Positions 1 through 9,041 are shown, numbered from the stretch's first letter. The stretch: 64,000 nt of DNA from DATFVB01 sp963714035 (GCA_963714035.1 OY970224.1:3658001-3722000), one strand, 5' to 3'. The notes: generated from the sequence alone by a model not told the origin. Numbers and translations: made by a program.

Positions 1-998
1 CTTTCGACGAGGCCTTCGGCAGCCAGCATGAGCGCCTCTTTCGCCTCGCCGTCGGGGAACGGCGCGAGCGCTTCCCGGGCCGCGCGCGCGTTCTCGAGAG
101 CGAGGGCGCGAGTCCGGGCGACGCCCTGATGGCGCTCGACGATCGAGAGGATCTCGAAGGGGGACACGCTGTCGAACTTCCGCTCCTTGAGCACCCGCGC
201 GACGCTGGCGCGTTCCTCGGGCGTCGCTTCCGGGAGCGAGAGGATGAGCGGCATCGTGAGCTTTCCCTCCCGGAGATCGGACAGGACCGGCTTTCCGACG
301 ACCGACTCCCGGGCCGTGTAGTCGAGGAGGTCGTCGATCAGCTGGAACGATACTCCAAGGTGTCTCCCGTAGAGCGCGAGCCTCTCGGAAGCCGCTTCGC
401 TGCCGTTCGGCGCGAAATGGGCGGGAATCCGGCACGCCGCCGAAAAGAGCTCCGCGGTCTTTCGGCGCACGATCGCGAGAGCGCCCTCCGCGTCGAGATC
501 CACGTCCCCTTCGCGCTCGAGAGCGATGATTTCCCCCTCGATCATCGCGAGCGTCGTCCGGGAGAGGATCTTCAGGATCGTGAGATCCCCCTCCTCGAGC
601 GCGACCCCCATCGATTTCGTATAGAGGTAGTCGCCGAAGAGGACCGTGAGGTTGTTTCCCCAGAGAGAGTTGACCGACTCGCGCCCGCGCCGGAGCTTCG
701 CCTCGTCGATGATGTCGTCGTGGACGAGCGTGGCCGCGTGGATGAACTCCACGACCGCCGCGTACCGCACGTCCGCCGAGCCGTTCTCGTGGCCGAGGAG
801 CTTCGCGGACAGGAGCAGGAGAGCGGGGCGGATTCGCTTGCCCCCCCCGCTCCGAAGGTAGTCCCCGATCCGGGAGATCGTCGCCACCGGCGAATCGCAG
901 AGCCGGATCAGCTCCCGTTCGACCTCGGCGAGCTTGGAAGCGATCAGGTCGTAGGAGCGCCGGAGCTCCTCTTCGCGGGGTCGCGCGGCGCTCTTCAT
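1..998 (-). CDS. Polyprenyl (long-chain isoprenyl) diphosphate synthase, 3' end outside window
   Basis: Adds isopentenyl diphosphate units to an allylic primer to make the long side chain of quinones; cytosolic. Translating leftward from ATG at 998 gives 332 codons without a stop before the window edge, close to the usual 320-350 residues, so only a few residues are missing. GGGKRIRP lies at residues 51-58, the first Asp-rich motif DDIID at 94-98 and the second DDLLD at 222-226; these are the Mg-diphosphate sites of trans-prenyltransferases. A TAAGAT hexamer lies 10 nt before the ATG with no Shine-Dalgarno, as in many genes here. IspB/HepT-type is the likely subclass, but chain length cannot be read from the sequence. 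Family assignment is secure. Confidence 0.93.
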   Translation of the reverse strand, partial: MKSAARPREEELRRSYDLIASKLAEVERELIRLCDSPVATISRIGDYLRSGGGKRIRPALLLLSAKLLGHENGSADVRYAAVVEFIHAATLVHDDIIDEAKLRRGRESVNSLWGNNLTVLFGDYLYTKSMGVALEEGDLTILKILSRTTLAMIEGEIIALEREGDVDLDAEGALAIVRRKTAELFSAACRIPAHFAPNGSEAASERLALYGRHLGVSFQLIDDLLDYTARESVVGKPVLSDLREGKLTMPLILSLPEATPEERASVARVLKERKFDSVSPFEILSIVERHQGVARTRALALENARAAREALAPFPDGEAKEALMLAAEGLVE

Positions 999-1067
999 GG
1001 CTCCGCGGATCTTACATCGGGCCCGCGGTTTGAGCGCCCGGCGGCGGGGATCAGAAAAAATCGATTA

Positions 1068-1193
1068 GGTTCGGCGAGACGTGCGGGAAGACGGCCTCGG
1101 GCGGCCCTGGCGGCGGTGAAGGCGTACCGGAGCGTACGTCGAGCCGCCCGCCAGGGCCGCCCGGGCCCGTATAACCGTGCGTATCGCCGAACC
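1068..1193 (+). repeat. 126-bp palindromic intergenic repeat, copy 1
   Basis: Imperfect palindrome between two minus-strand genes. Outer arms GGTTCGGCGA (1068-1077) and TCGCCGAACC (1184-1193) pair perfectly. A GC-rich middle stem follows, and an apical stem CGTAC (1123-1127) pairs with GTACG (1134-1138). Length and apical position match copies at 36003-36128, 42800-42925 (opposite strand) and 54790-54915. With the copy at 54790 it shares GGCGAGACGTGYGGGAAG next to the left arm, so these two form a subfamily. Confidence 0.85.
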
Positions 1194-1195
1194 TG

Positions 1196-1693
1196 CTATC
1201 TGTAGTTGAGGAATTGCAAAGGCAGCCCGAAATCTTCCCCCCGAAGGAGGGCGATGACGTCCTGGAGGTCGTCCCGGCTCTTTCCCGCGACCCTCACCTG
1301 ATCGGCCTGGATCGACGCCTGGACCTTGATTTTCGCGTCTTTGATAGCCTTCACGATCGCCCGGGCTTTCTCGATCGGGATGCCCTGCTGGATCTTGACC
1401 GCCTGCCGGACGGTGGCGCCCGCCGCCGGCTCGACTTTCTGGAAATCGAGCGATTTGACCGCGATCCCGCGCTTGACGAGCTTCGTCTCGAGGATGTCGA
1501 CGACGCTCTTCAACTTGTGCTCGTCGTCGGAGGTCAGCGTGAGTTCCAGCTCCTTGTCGTTCCATTCGATCTTCGATTTGCTTCCCCGGAAGTCGAAGCG
1601 CGTGACGATCTCCTTCGAGGCCTGCTGGACGGCGTTCTGGACTTCCTGGAGATCGACTTTGGAAACGACGTCGAACGAATTCTCCTGCGCCAT
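1196..1693 (-). CDS. yajQ: YajQ-family nucleotide-binding protein
   Basis: A 165-residue protein with the full-length YajQ pattern: N-terminal SFDVVSKVDLQEV, a central FDFRGSKSKI segment and the C-terminal GLPLQFLNYR. YajQ proteins bind nucleotides or RNA, and in some bacteria cyclic di-GMP, and act in the cytosol as regulators; the ligand here cannot be inferred. A good Shine-Dalgarno (AAAGGAAG) precedes the ATG. It follows lolA by 37 nt on the same strand, so it probably shares the purH-lolA transcript. Nothing is unusual. Confidence 0.95.
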   Translation of the reverse strand: MAQENSFDVVSKVDLQEVQNAVQQASKEIVTRFDFRGSKSKIEWNDKELELTLTSDDEHKLKSVVDILETKLVKRGIAVKSLDFQKVEPAAGATVRQAVKIQQGIPIEKARAIVKAIKDAKIKVQASIQADQVRVAGKSRDDLQDVIALLRGEDFGLPLQFLNYR

Positions 1694-1730
1694 GGCTTCC
1701 TTTCCGACCCGGCGGCGAACCGCCCCCGGA

Positions 1731-2390
1731 TCACGGCTCGTTTTCGACGATGCGGGTCCCGGCGGGCGGCCGGATCGCGAACGCCGACGCCTCGAGGGGG
1801 GCTTCGGTCCGGAAGCCCGGGAACCGGAATTCGGTGCGGTCGCCCGCGGACGACTGGAAGGACAGTGCGGCGGGAGATCCGTCCGGCGCGAGCGAGAGAC
1901 GGATCCACGAGACCTCCGAAGCGGCGTCCTTGGGCGTGACGAGGATCGACGCGCCCTCCGGCCCCTCCTCGAGGTCGAGCGTGTTGCGCTTGCGGAGCTC
2001 GGCCGCCGTTTCGAGAAAGACGAGCGGGAGCTGAGCCCGCTCGTCTTCCGAGAGGGCGCGAACGGTCATCTGGCGCTCGGCGGGGGAGTAGAAGCGGGCG
2101 ACCCTGCCGTCGAACGTGAACGTCTTCTTCGGGGATTCGTAGTCGAACCGGAGGTTCTCCGGCGCCTGGACGACGATCTCTCCGCTCTCGCGTCGGCCCT
2201 TCGAGAACCCTGCCGGCGTGAAGGTCTGGACGAAGGAGGCGCGGTGGGCCTTCCCGTCCTGGAAGTATCGCGCGGCGCGGGCGAGCTCGGCGGCCGGGTC
2301 CGCGGCGCCCGAGGCGGCGGCCAGGAGGAGCGCGGCCCCCGCCGCCGCGAACCGCGCGCGTCCCGCGGACGCCGGCGCGAAGGAGCTCAA
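1731..2390 (-). CDS. lolA: Outer-membrane lipoprotein carrier protein LolA
   Basis: Periplasmic chaperone that ferries lipoproteins from the LolCDE complex to the outer membrane. The mature part runs from AADPAAELARAARYFQDGK and carries LolA features: an early SFVQTF strand, LRFDYESPKKTFTFDGR, and late strands ending in TRIVENEP. The best start is TTG at 2388-2390, which shares two bases with the purH stop (TTGA) and gives 219 residues with a signal peptide of about 34 residues; no ATG or GTG fits. Overlap with purH implies translational coupling. The homology is clear; the start is inferred from the signal peptide and overlap. Confidence 0.88.
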   Translation of the reverse strand: MSSFAPASAGRARFAAAGAALLLAAASGAADPAAELARAARYFQDGKAHRASFVQTFTPAGFSKGRRESGEIVVQAPENLRFDYESPKKTFTFDGRVARFYSPAERQMTVRALSEDERAQLPLVFLETAAELRKRNTLDLEEGPEGASILVTPKDAASEVSWIRLSLAPDGSPAALSFQSSAGDRTEFRFPGFRTEAPLEASAFAIRPPAGTRIVENEP

Positions 2391-3979
2391 TGCCGGAAGT
2401 GCCGCCGGGGAGCCAGCAGGAACGCGAGCTTCCTCTCGTCGGCGGCCGCGAAGATGTCGGTGTCCCGGATCGACCCGCCGGGCGCGACGACGGCGGTGAC
2501 CCCGGCGTCGGCGAGGAGATCGAGCCCGTCGCGGAAGGGGAAGAACGCGTCGGACGCCGCGCTCGTTCCGTTGACCGGAAGGTTCGCCTTCATCACCGCG
2601 AGCCGGCACGAATCGACGCGGCTCATCTGGCCGGCTCCGATCCCGACGGTCTGGCGCGCGTTGGCGATCACGATCGCGTTCGATTTGACCCGGCGGGCGA
2701 CGGTCCATGCCAGCTCGCACGCCGCCCGTTCGATCGCGAGGGGCTTCCTCTCCGACACGACGCGCCACCCGGCGGGATCGTCCGGCTCGTTGTCCTGCTC
2801 CTGGAGGAGGAGTCCTCCGCCGATGCGCTTCCAGTCGACGCCCCCGGCGGGCGCGTGGCTGACGGGAAGCCGGAGGAGCCGGATGTTCGGCTTCTTCGCG
2901 AAGGCCGTCTTCGCTTCTTCCGTGAAGTCGTCGGCGGCCACCGCTTCCACGAAATGCTGGAGAACGAGCGCCGCGACCGGGCCGTCGACGGTTCCCCGGA
3001 TCGCGATGATCCCGCCGAACGCGGCGAGCGGGTCGCCGGCGAAGGCGCGGCCGAACGCCTCGAGCGGGTTGTCGCCGACGGCGGCGCCGCACGGATTGTT
3101 GTGCTTGACGATGACGGCGGCGCTCCCGCGGAGGTCTCGAGCGAGACGCACGGCGGAGTCGACGTCGAGGAGGTTGTTGAACGAGAGCTCCTTGCCCTGG
3201 AGCTGGCGGAACCCGATCAGCTCGTCGGGGGCGGAAGCCCGGTCGCGGTAGAGGGCCGCCCGCTGGTGCGGGTTCTCGCCGTACCGCAGGGCCGCCTGCT
3301 TCTCGAATCCGAAGAGCAGCGTCTCGGGAAACGGATCCCCTCCCGAGAGCTCGCGGGAGAAGAAGTTGGCGATCGCGGAGTCGTAGGTCGCCGTGCGGGC
3401 GAACGCCTTCGCCGCGAGCCGCTCCCGCGTCGCCGCCGACGTTCCCCCCGTCTCGCGGATTTCCACGAGCACGGCGGGGTAGTCGGCCGGATCGACGAGC
3501 ACCGTCACGCGGGCGTGGTTCTTCGCGGCCGCCCGGATCATCGCCGGGCCGCCGACGTCGATCTTCTCGATCGCGGCGCGTCCGCGCGCTCCTCCCGCGA
3601 TGGCTTCCTCGAAGGGATAGAGGTTCACCGCGACGAGCTCGAACGGGAGAATCCTCTGCGCCGCGAAGTCGCGGGCATGCCCCGCGTCCTCCGGGTCGCC
3701 CAGGATCCCCCCGAAGATCTTCGGGTGGAGCGTCTTGACGCGGCCCCCGAGGATCTCCGGGAACGCGGTGATCTCCTCGGCCTTCGTCGCGGCGACGCCT
3801 TCGCCGGCGAGGTGGGCGGCCGTGCCTCCGGTCGACACGATCTCGACGCCGAGCTCCTGCAGCGCGCGGGCGAAATCCGCCAGCCCCGTGCGGTCGGAGA
3901 CCGAGAGCAGCGCGCGACCGATGCGCACGCGAGCGCTAGCGAGGGGCGCGGTCGACGACATACGGTCCGTTTCGTTCAT
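2387..3979 (-). CDS. purH: Bifunctional AICAR transformylase / IMP cyclohydrolase
   Basis: Catalyses the last two steps of de novo purine synthesis: formyl transfer to AICAR, then ring closure to IMP. The 530-residue protein from ATG 3979 matches the usual length. The N-terminal cyclohydrolase domain begins GRALLSVSDRTGLADFA and includes GGRVKTLHP; the transformylase domain contains the KHNNPCG signature. A second ATG at 3961 is also possible. The start overlaps the preceding secreted-protein gene by 44 nt and the stop overlaps lolA. Purine and lipoprotein-transport genes sharing a transcript is a local arrangement, not a functional link I can support. Confidence 0.97.
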   Translation of the reverse strand: MNETDRMSSTAPLASARVRIGRALLSVSDRTGLADFARALQELGVEIVSTGGTAAHLAGEGVAATKAEEITAFPEILGGRVKTLHPKIFGGILGDPEDAGHARDFAAQRILPFELVAVNLYPFEEAIAGGARGRAAIEKIDVGGPAMIRAAAKNHARVTVLVDPADYPAVLVEIRETGGTSAATRERLAAKAFARTATYDSAIANFFSRELSGGDPFPETLLFGFEKQAALRYGENPHQRAALYRDRASAPDELIGFRQLQGKELSFNNLLDVDSAVRLARDLRGSAAVIVKHNNPCGAAVGDNPLEAFGRAFAGDPLAAFGGIIAIRGTVDGPVAALVLQHFVEAVAADDFTEEAKTAFAKKPNIRLLRLPVSHAPAGGVDWKRIGGGLLLQEQDNEPDDPAGWRVVSERKPLAIERAACELAWTVARRVKSNAIVIANARQTVGIGAGQMSRVDSCRLAVMKANLPVNGTSAASDAFFPFRDGLDLLADAGVTAVVAPGGSIRDTDIFAAADERKLAFLLAPRRHFRH

Positions 3980-4523
3980 CGAGCTTCTTCGCGGGTCGCG
4001 CGTCGCCGCCGGCCGCCGTCCAGATCGCCCACAGGAGGTTGGTTTCGTCGGCGACGATCCGCGCGGCCACGGCTTCCGGCGGGGCGCCCGCGAGGTCCGC
4101 GGCCGCCGACCGGATCGAGAGGGAGACCGGGCCGGGATCCCCCGAGGAAGAGGCCGCGGAAACGCCGGGAATCCGATACGGGCCCGCGCTCGCCGACTCG
4201 AACGCCTCTCCACGTTCGCGCTCGTCCGGCGTCTCCGCGGAGAGCACTCCTCCGGCAGCCGCGCCGATCCGCGCGACCGCGCCCGAGAACGGCGTTCGCG
4301 CGAGGATCGCCCGCGAGATCGCGCGCGCCTCGGCGGCGAAGTCGGCCGGCGGAGGGCGCCGCGCCGCCTGGCGAACCGCCTCGAGGTATTCCTTGCGGTA
4401 TCTCACGATCATCTCGGAGAGATCGGGGGGACCGAGACGCGTTCCGGCGATCGCGAGTCGGAGCGCCGCGCGATCCGAGCCGGAGAAGGACGCCGCGGCG
4501 AGCAGGAGAGCGGCGAATCGCAT
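3936..4523 (-). CDS. Small secreted protein of unknown function
   Basis: A 195-residue protein I do not recognise. Residues 1-19 (MRFAALLLAAASFSGSDRA) form a short signal peptide, so export to the periplasm is likely. The rest is mainly helical and rich in Ala and Arg, with no Cys pairs, repeats or membrane segments. A TAGAAT hexamer lies 9 nt before the ATG without a Shine-Dalgarno, so it may start its own leaderless transcript leading into purH. The last 44 nt overlap purH in another frame. It is real on the basis of the signal peptide and position; the function is open. Confidence 0.7.
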   Translation of the reverse strand: MRFAALLLAAASFSGSDRAALRLAIAGTRLGPPDLSEMIVRYRKEYLEAVRQAARRPPPADFAAEARAISRAILARTPFSGAVARIGAAAGGVLSAETPDERERGEAFESASAGPYRIPGVSAASSSGDPGPVSLSIRSAAADLAGAPPEAVAARIVADETNLLWAIWTAAGGDARPAKKLDERNGPYVVDRAPR

Positions 4524-4562
4524 CGGGCCGGCATTCTATCCCGCCGGGATTTCCGCGACCGG

Positions 4563-5699
4563 TCACGGGATCTCGGCGACCGTTTCCCGCATCTCGACGC
4601 CGCGCGCGCGCAGCGCGGCGAGGAGGCTCGCGGAAATCTGTTCGTCGCGGCCGAAATGCTCCAGCGCGCGGATCCCGGGATCGGCGTACTCCCCGTTGGC
4701 CAGCATGCGCGCGACGATCGCGCACGGGAACCCGGTCGTTCTCGCCATCGAAGTCGTGCCCGACGCCCGGTCGGTGCGATCGGCGAGCTCGAAAACGTGG
4801 CGCCGGCGGACTCCCGCGCGCGTCCCCTCGACGACGACGCGCAGGACGGTGAGCTCCTCGACGCCCTCGGGGAGCTTCCATGCCGCGAAGAGGAGACGCT
4901 CGGTGAGGTCGCGCGGCGAGACCGGAACGCCCCGCACGGAGACCGGTTTTTCGCCGAAGAACCCGGTTTCGCGGAAGACGCGCATGAGCTCCGCGTGTCC
5001 GGGGTAGCGCATCGTTTTTTCCTTCATGTCGCGCGCCGGAATCGTCGAGAGAACCGTCCGGAGCCCGTCGGTGAGGAAGGCTTCGAGCGTCCCGATCCCC
5101 TCGAAATCGAGGTGCTCGACCTCCGAGAGGGCGGGTTTCACGACGAGCCGGCCGTTCTCGACGACGCGGGCGGGCCGCGTGTATTCCTCGATCACGTCGG
5201 TTGCCGAGAAGACGATCGCGTATTCGTAGGGCCAGCGCCGGACCGCCGGCAGGCCGCCCACGTAGATCACGAGGCTCTCGACCTCGTCGAGCCGCGCGGC
5301 CGCGCGTCCCGCGGCGAAGTTCGAAAGGCCCGGCGAGACTCCGCAGTCGACCACCGCCGTGACGCCTCCCGCCCGCGCTTCCTCGTCGAGCTCGAGCGGG
5401 TTTTCGGGCGCGAACGAGATGTCCGCGATCGGCTTTCCCGCCGCGATCACCGCCCGGAGCATGTTCCGCCCGAGAAAGCCGGGCACCGCCCCGACGACGA
5501 CGTCGGCGTCCGCGACGGCGCGCGCGATCTCGTCCGCCGAGGAGAGATCCGCGGTCGCCGTCGAGATCTTCCCGCCGGCGCGCAGGCGCGCGAGGGCTTC
5601 GTCGGAGCGGTCGAAGACCGTGACATCGAGGTCCGCGGCGAGATCCCGCGCGATGACGCTTCCGACGAGGCCGCAGCCGAGGACCGTCGCTTTTTTCAT
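4563..5699 (-). CDS. Saccharopine dehydrogenase-like NAD(P)-dependent oxidoreductase
   Basis: A 378-residue cytosolic dehydrogenase. The N-terminus KKATVLGCGLVGSVIARDLA is a Rossmann dinucleotide-binding motif (GxGxxG), followed by a saccharopine-dehydrogenase/lysine 6-dehydrogenase core with VVDCGVSPGLSNFAAG and the C-terminal TGFPCAIVARML segment. Such enzymes act on lysine-derived or carboxynorspermidine-type substrates; the substrate here is unknown. A perfect TATAAT (5710-5715) sits 10 nt upstream of the ATG with no Shine-Dalgarno, so the message is probably leaderless or nearly so. The 39-nt spacing to the next gene, which has its own TAGAAT, suggests partly independent expression. Confidence 0.88.
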   Translation of the reverse strand: MKKATVLGCGLVGSVIARDLAADLDVTVFDRSDEALARLRAGGKISTATADLSSADEIARAVADADVVVGAVPGFLGRNMLRAVIAAGKPIADISFAPENPLELDEEARAGGVTAVVDCGVSPGLSNFAAGRAAARLDEVESLVIYVGGLPAVRRWPYEYAIVFSATDVIEEYTRPARVVENGRLVVKPALSEVEHLDFEGIGTLEAFLTDGLRTVLSTIPARDMKEKTMRYPGHAELMRVFRETGFFGEKPVSVRGVPVSPRDLTERLLFAAWKLPEGVEELTVLRVVVEGTRAGVRRRHVFELADRTDRASGTTSMARTTGFPCAIVARMLANGEYADPGIRALEHFGRDEQISASLLAALRARGVEMRETVAEIP

Positions 5700-6061
5700 G
5701 CGGTCGGCGATTATAGGGGAATCCCCTGAAGGGAAATCTCAAGCCTCGAATTCCAAATCTCAAAAAGGGGTCGAAGTCCGAGAGACATCACCGCGGATCG
5801 TGCTGGCCGCCCGGAATCCTGGAGATTGCTTCGGACTTCGCCCTCTCAATGACGGGGCCGAGACTGTTTCCCTCCCGACGGCCGCGCCCGGCCTGAGATA
5901 CGGCATGGCCGACTCTGGCGCGGTCATTGCGAGCGCCAGCGAAGCAATCTCCAAATTCCGTTTGGAGAATCGGACCTGGAATTTATTGAAGTGTGGGATT
6001 TGGAGCTTGAAATGTCCGAGCCCTTTTGGAGAAAAGCCCGGCTCGTTTTCGTCGATGCTCC
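5700..6061. repeat. Gene-free 362 bp with a dispersed inverted repeat
   Basis: No credible gene on either strand. The core is a long inverted repeat: GGAGATTGCTTCGG...TCAATGAC (5821-5853) faces GTCATTGCGAG...CGAAGCAATCTCC (5923-5952). The outer flanks are AT-richer than the surroundings and contain loosely inverted pieces (TCGAATTCCAAATCTC against GGATTTGGAGCTTGAA). Related GTCATTGCGAG/GAAGCAATCTC repeats are common between genes in many environmental genomes. It separates a gene reading leftward from the 3' end of the outer-membrane protein gene, also leftward. Confidence 0.75.
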
Positions 6062-8839
6062 CTAAAAGAGCTTCAATATCAGCGCCGACGCCGTGACGCC
6101 GTGGATGCCGTGCGACACCACGGGGACGCCGACGTCGAAGCGGATGAGCGAATTGTTCCACGGGCCGTTCAACTGTCCGGAGATCCCGGCGCCGGAATAG
6201 TAAGCGTGGTGAAAACCGGAGTAGGCGTCGTTCAAGACCCCCTGGTCGTAGATCGCCTCGAGACGGATGATGTTCTCGATGTTCAGCCCGTAGGAGAGAT
6301 TCATCACCCAGGCCTGCCGCGTCCGGAGCGCGCCGCTCTGGTAGCCGCGGAGCGGGTTTCCCGAAAACGTCCCGAACTCGTAGCGCGAGAAACGATCGAG
6401 ATCGCTCCCGGAGAGGTAAGTCAGCCCCGCATGAATCTTGCGGAAGCCCGTGAAGTAGTAGTCCTTGGCGATCGACGCGTAGTACTTCTCGTAGTCGCGC
6501 TGGGAGGGGGTGAATTCCGAGGCGCCGGGGATTCCCCAGAATTCCCAGTCGTTCCGGTGGAACCACGAATAGTCGAGGACGGCATTGAAGCCGCTGATGT
6601 TCGCCGTCAGCTTCCCTTCGTAACCGAAGGTGAACGTATCGGCGGGCGTGACGAACTCGGGCGCGGTGTCGGGATCGCGCTGGTAGTCGTCCCATTTCGC
6701 GAACAGGCCGAGCGACGCCTTGAGATAGGGCCCGAGAGGATGGCCGACGTTGAGCTGGACGACCGCGGGCACGTGCTTGAGGCGCTCGTCCTTGACCTCC
6801 TTGCCGTTCCGGTAGGAGGTGTCGCCGAAGGGAATCGCGAAACCGGCGAGATCGACGCCGAGGTCGAATCGCGAGCCGAGGAACGCGGGGTCCGTGTAGT
6901 TGTTCGTCAGCACCGCGCCGGCGAAGAACGTCGAGAGCTGCTTTCCCTTGTGGAACAGGTCGAAGTCGAAGTACTGAACTCCGAGGAGCGGGATCGGATA
7001 ATCGAGCGAGCCGTCGTAGAAGAAGCCGGCCACGCCGAAGAGGCTTTTCTTCGAGACGTATTCCTCGACGACGCGGCCGCCGGGCGCCGCGGGGTCGGCG
7101 ACGAGGTACTTGAGCCCGTGGTCGGTGTCGCGGACCATCTGGCTCGGGGAGGCGTACATCTCCGTGCGTTTCGCGGAGAAGTCGGGGGGATTGATGTGGA
7201 CGTTCTTCAGGAGCACGGAGCGCTCGATCGCCGTCGTCCTTCCCGCCGTCGAGAAGACCTCTTCTCCCTTGATCTCGAGCGGGAGGACGGCCGAGGTCCC
7301 GGGGACCGTCCGGTAGTACTCCGTCTCGATGTTCGAGAGCGTCTCGCCGGTCAGATTGACCTGTACCGATCGCCGGCGGAGCAGCGAGTACGTCGTGGCG
7401 TCGATCCACGCCCGCCCGCGGTAGAGCGCCTTCTTCGCGTCGGCGGCCTTCGGCGTGAAGTCGATCTCCCAGGCCGGCCGACCGTCGATCGTCGCCTGGC
7501 CGGCGAGCGAGTAGTCGTATTCCTCGCCGAGCTCGATCTCGAGCGGAAGTGTCGTGACCTTCTCGGGCTGGAGGATGGGAATCCTCGGGAGGGTCTTTCC
7601 CTTCCATTTGATTCCGTTGACGTAGAACGATTCCCACGCCCAGTCGAAATCCCGCCCGCGCTCCTTGAAAAGGGGCCCCGCGATCGTGAGGTCGAAGGTC
7701 TCGTTGATCTCGGCGACGCGGAACCGGAGAGAGGTCGTGAGGTCGGCCGTGTAGGACCGGACGAGATCGTCCTGAACGGCCTTCCACGCCCGCTCGCGGG
7801 CGACGATCTCTTCGGCCGTCGGCCCGTGGACGCCGCCGACGCTCACCTGGGCCTCGACCGCGCCGGGTTTCCTCTCCGGCACGAGACGCACCGCCGCGGG
7901 GGCGCCGGCGAGCTCGAGATCGAGGAACTTCGCGCCCGCGCCGAGCGCGAACGTGCGGCGCGCCCCGGTCGCGAGATTCTCGACGCGGGCTTCGCGGTAC
8001 GGCCCTCCGGAAGAAAGGTCGACGCGGGCCTTGCCCGGGCCGCCCGGTTCCACGAAGAGGATCGGCGCGACCGCCTTCCCGTCGAAAAAGCGCGCCTGGT
8101 CGGGCACGGCGGCGCCGGGTTGCGGGGAGACGTCGGGGCCGAGGTACGCCTGGGCGCGCGCGAGCTCGGCGGGAAACGCCGGGTCGGGAGACGGTCCGAA
8201 GAAGACGCGTTCCGCGCTGTTCGCGGCGAGCGCGGCGAGGCCCGCGACGAGCGTGGGAGCCGGCCGGTCCGCCGCGAGATCCAGCCAGAGCACGGCCGTC
8301 CCGGGGACCGGGTGGGCGCCCGTTTCCGCGGCGGCCGGACCGGGCACGAGGACCGCGTCGACGGCGGGCGCGAGTGTCGGGTCGTCGAGGAGGAGGCGGA
8401 TGCGGTCGAGGCCTCCCGCCGCCGATCCCGCGGAAATCGCGACGCGGACGTCCGGCCGCAGTCCGCGGACCGTCGCCGCGAGCCTTTTGACATCGAACCG
8501 CAGACGGTCGAGCCCGGCGTCTTCGGGCAGGGACCCGCTCCCCGCGGAGAAGATCACGGACTCGACGTTGGCGTGCGACTTGAGGATCGCGGCGAGAGCG
8601 TCGGGAGCGGTGTCGGTTCCGAGCACGAGGGCGACGGGCACTTCCGGGAGAGGGTCGAGCGCGGCGGGGTCGACCGTTCGATAGACGGGCGCCGCGGCTC
8701 CCGCGACGAGCGGGCGGGCGGCGAAGTCGGCTCCGAGGCGTAGCGCCTGCGCGGCGCTTCCGCGCGCGGCGACGAGAAGAACGACGGCGGCGGCGAGCAG
8801 TTCGCCCCGTCGGAGGAACCCGGCGCTCCTTCTCCTCAA
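6062..8839 (-). CDS. Large outer-membrane protein with central LolA-like domain and C-terminal beta-barrel
   Basis: About 925 residues from TTG 8839, chosen because it gives a clean signal peptide (MRRRSAGFLRRGELLAAAVVLL to AQA) and has AAAGGG upstream; no ATG or GTG fits. Residues 30-340 are an uncharacterised periplasmic region. Residues about 350-600 resemble outer-membrane lipoprotein-sorting domains (VTTLPLEIELGEEYDY, TIDGRPAWEIDFTP). The rest has alternating aromatic strands typical of a barrel and ends in SALILKLF, with the terminal Phe expected for BAM-dependent insertion. The 3' part is followed by the 5821-5952 inverted repeat. Function unknown; an outer-membrane location is well supported, substrate handling is inference. 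Confidence 0.8.
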   Translation of the reverse strand: MRRRSAGFLRRGELLAAAVVLLVAARGSAAQALRLGADFAARPLVAGAAAPVYRTVDPAALDPLPEVPVALVLGTDTAPDALAAILKSHANVESVIFSAGSGSLPEDAGLDRLRFDVKRLAATVRGLRPDVRVAISAGSAAGGLDRIRLLLDDPTLAPAVDAVLVPGPAAAETGAHPVPGTAVLWLDLAADRPAPTLVAGLAALAANSAERVFFGPSPDPAFPAELARAQAYLGPDVSPQPGAAVPDQARFFDGKAVAPILFVEPGGPGKARVDLSSGGPYREARVENLATGARRTFALGAGAKFLDLELAGAPAAVRLVPERKPGAVEAQVSVGGVHGPTAEEIVARERAWKAVQDDLVRSYTADLTTSLRFRVAEINETFDLTIAGPLFKERGRDFDWAWESFYVNGIKWKGKTLPRIPILQPEKVTTLPLEIELGEEYDYSLAGQATIDGRPAWEIDFTPKAADAKKALYRGRAWIDATTYSLLRRRSVQVNLTGETLSNIETEYYRTVPGTSAVLPLEIKGEEVFSTAGRTTAIERSVLLKNVHINPPDFSAKRTEMYASPSQMVRDTDHGLKYLVADPAAPGGRVVEEYVSKKSLFGVAGFFYDGSLDYPIPLLGVQYFDFDLFHKGKQLSTFFAGAVLTNNYTDPAFLGSRFDLGVDLAGFAIPFGDTSYRNGKEVKDERLKHVPAVVQLNVGHPLGPYLKASLGLFAKWDDYQRDPDTAPEFVTPADTFTFGYEGKLTANISGFNAVLDYSWFHRNDWEFWGIPGASEFTPSQRDYEKYYASIAKDYYFTGFRKIHAGLTYLSGSDLDRFSRYEFGTFSGNPLRGYQSGALRTRQAWVMNLSYGLNIENIIRLEAIYDQGVLNDAYSGFHHAYYSGAGISGQLNGPWNNSLIRFDVGVPVVSHGIHGVTASALILKLF

Positions 8840-8938
8840 ACGAGCCGGTTCCCTTTCGGTCCGGTCCGGAAAGAAGGTTTCCCGATCGGAGGAGCCGCGA
8901 ATCGAGGGCGAGACGTCATTCCGCCATGCCGGGAAAGC

Positions 8939-9030
8939 AACGTTCCTGCCGGCTCGCCGCCGCGTTCCTGCCGGCTCGCCGCCCGCTCCTGCCCGGGCGC
9001 TGCCGGCTCCTGCCCGGGCGCTGCCGGCGT
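8939..9030. repeat. Four tandem copies of a 21-bp GC-rich unit
   Basis: Two copies of GTTCCTGCCGGCTCGCCGC are followed by two copies of GCTCCTGCCCGGGCGCTGC; the two types are diverged versions of one 21-bp period. The array lies between the recA terminator and the start of the outer-membrane protein gene. It is not in a coding frame that I accept. Period-21 arrays keep any frame open, which explains spurious ORFs across it. Confidence 0.75.
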
Positions 9031-9041
9031 GCCGCGGCGAC

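Noticed and set aside
2390..4852. Plus-strand 820-codon frame across purH
   Set aside because: Exact antisense of purH with no family features; codon-bias shadow.
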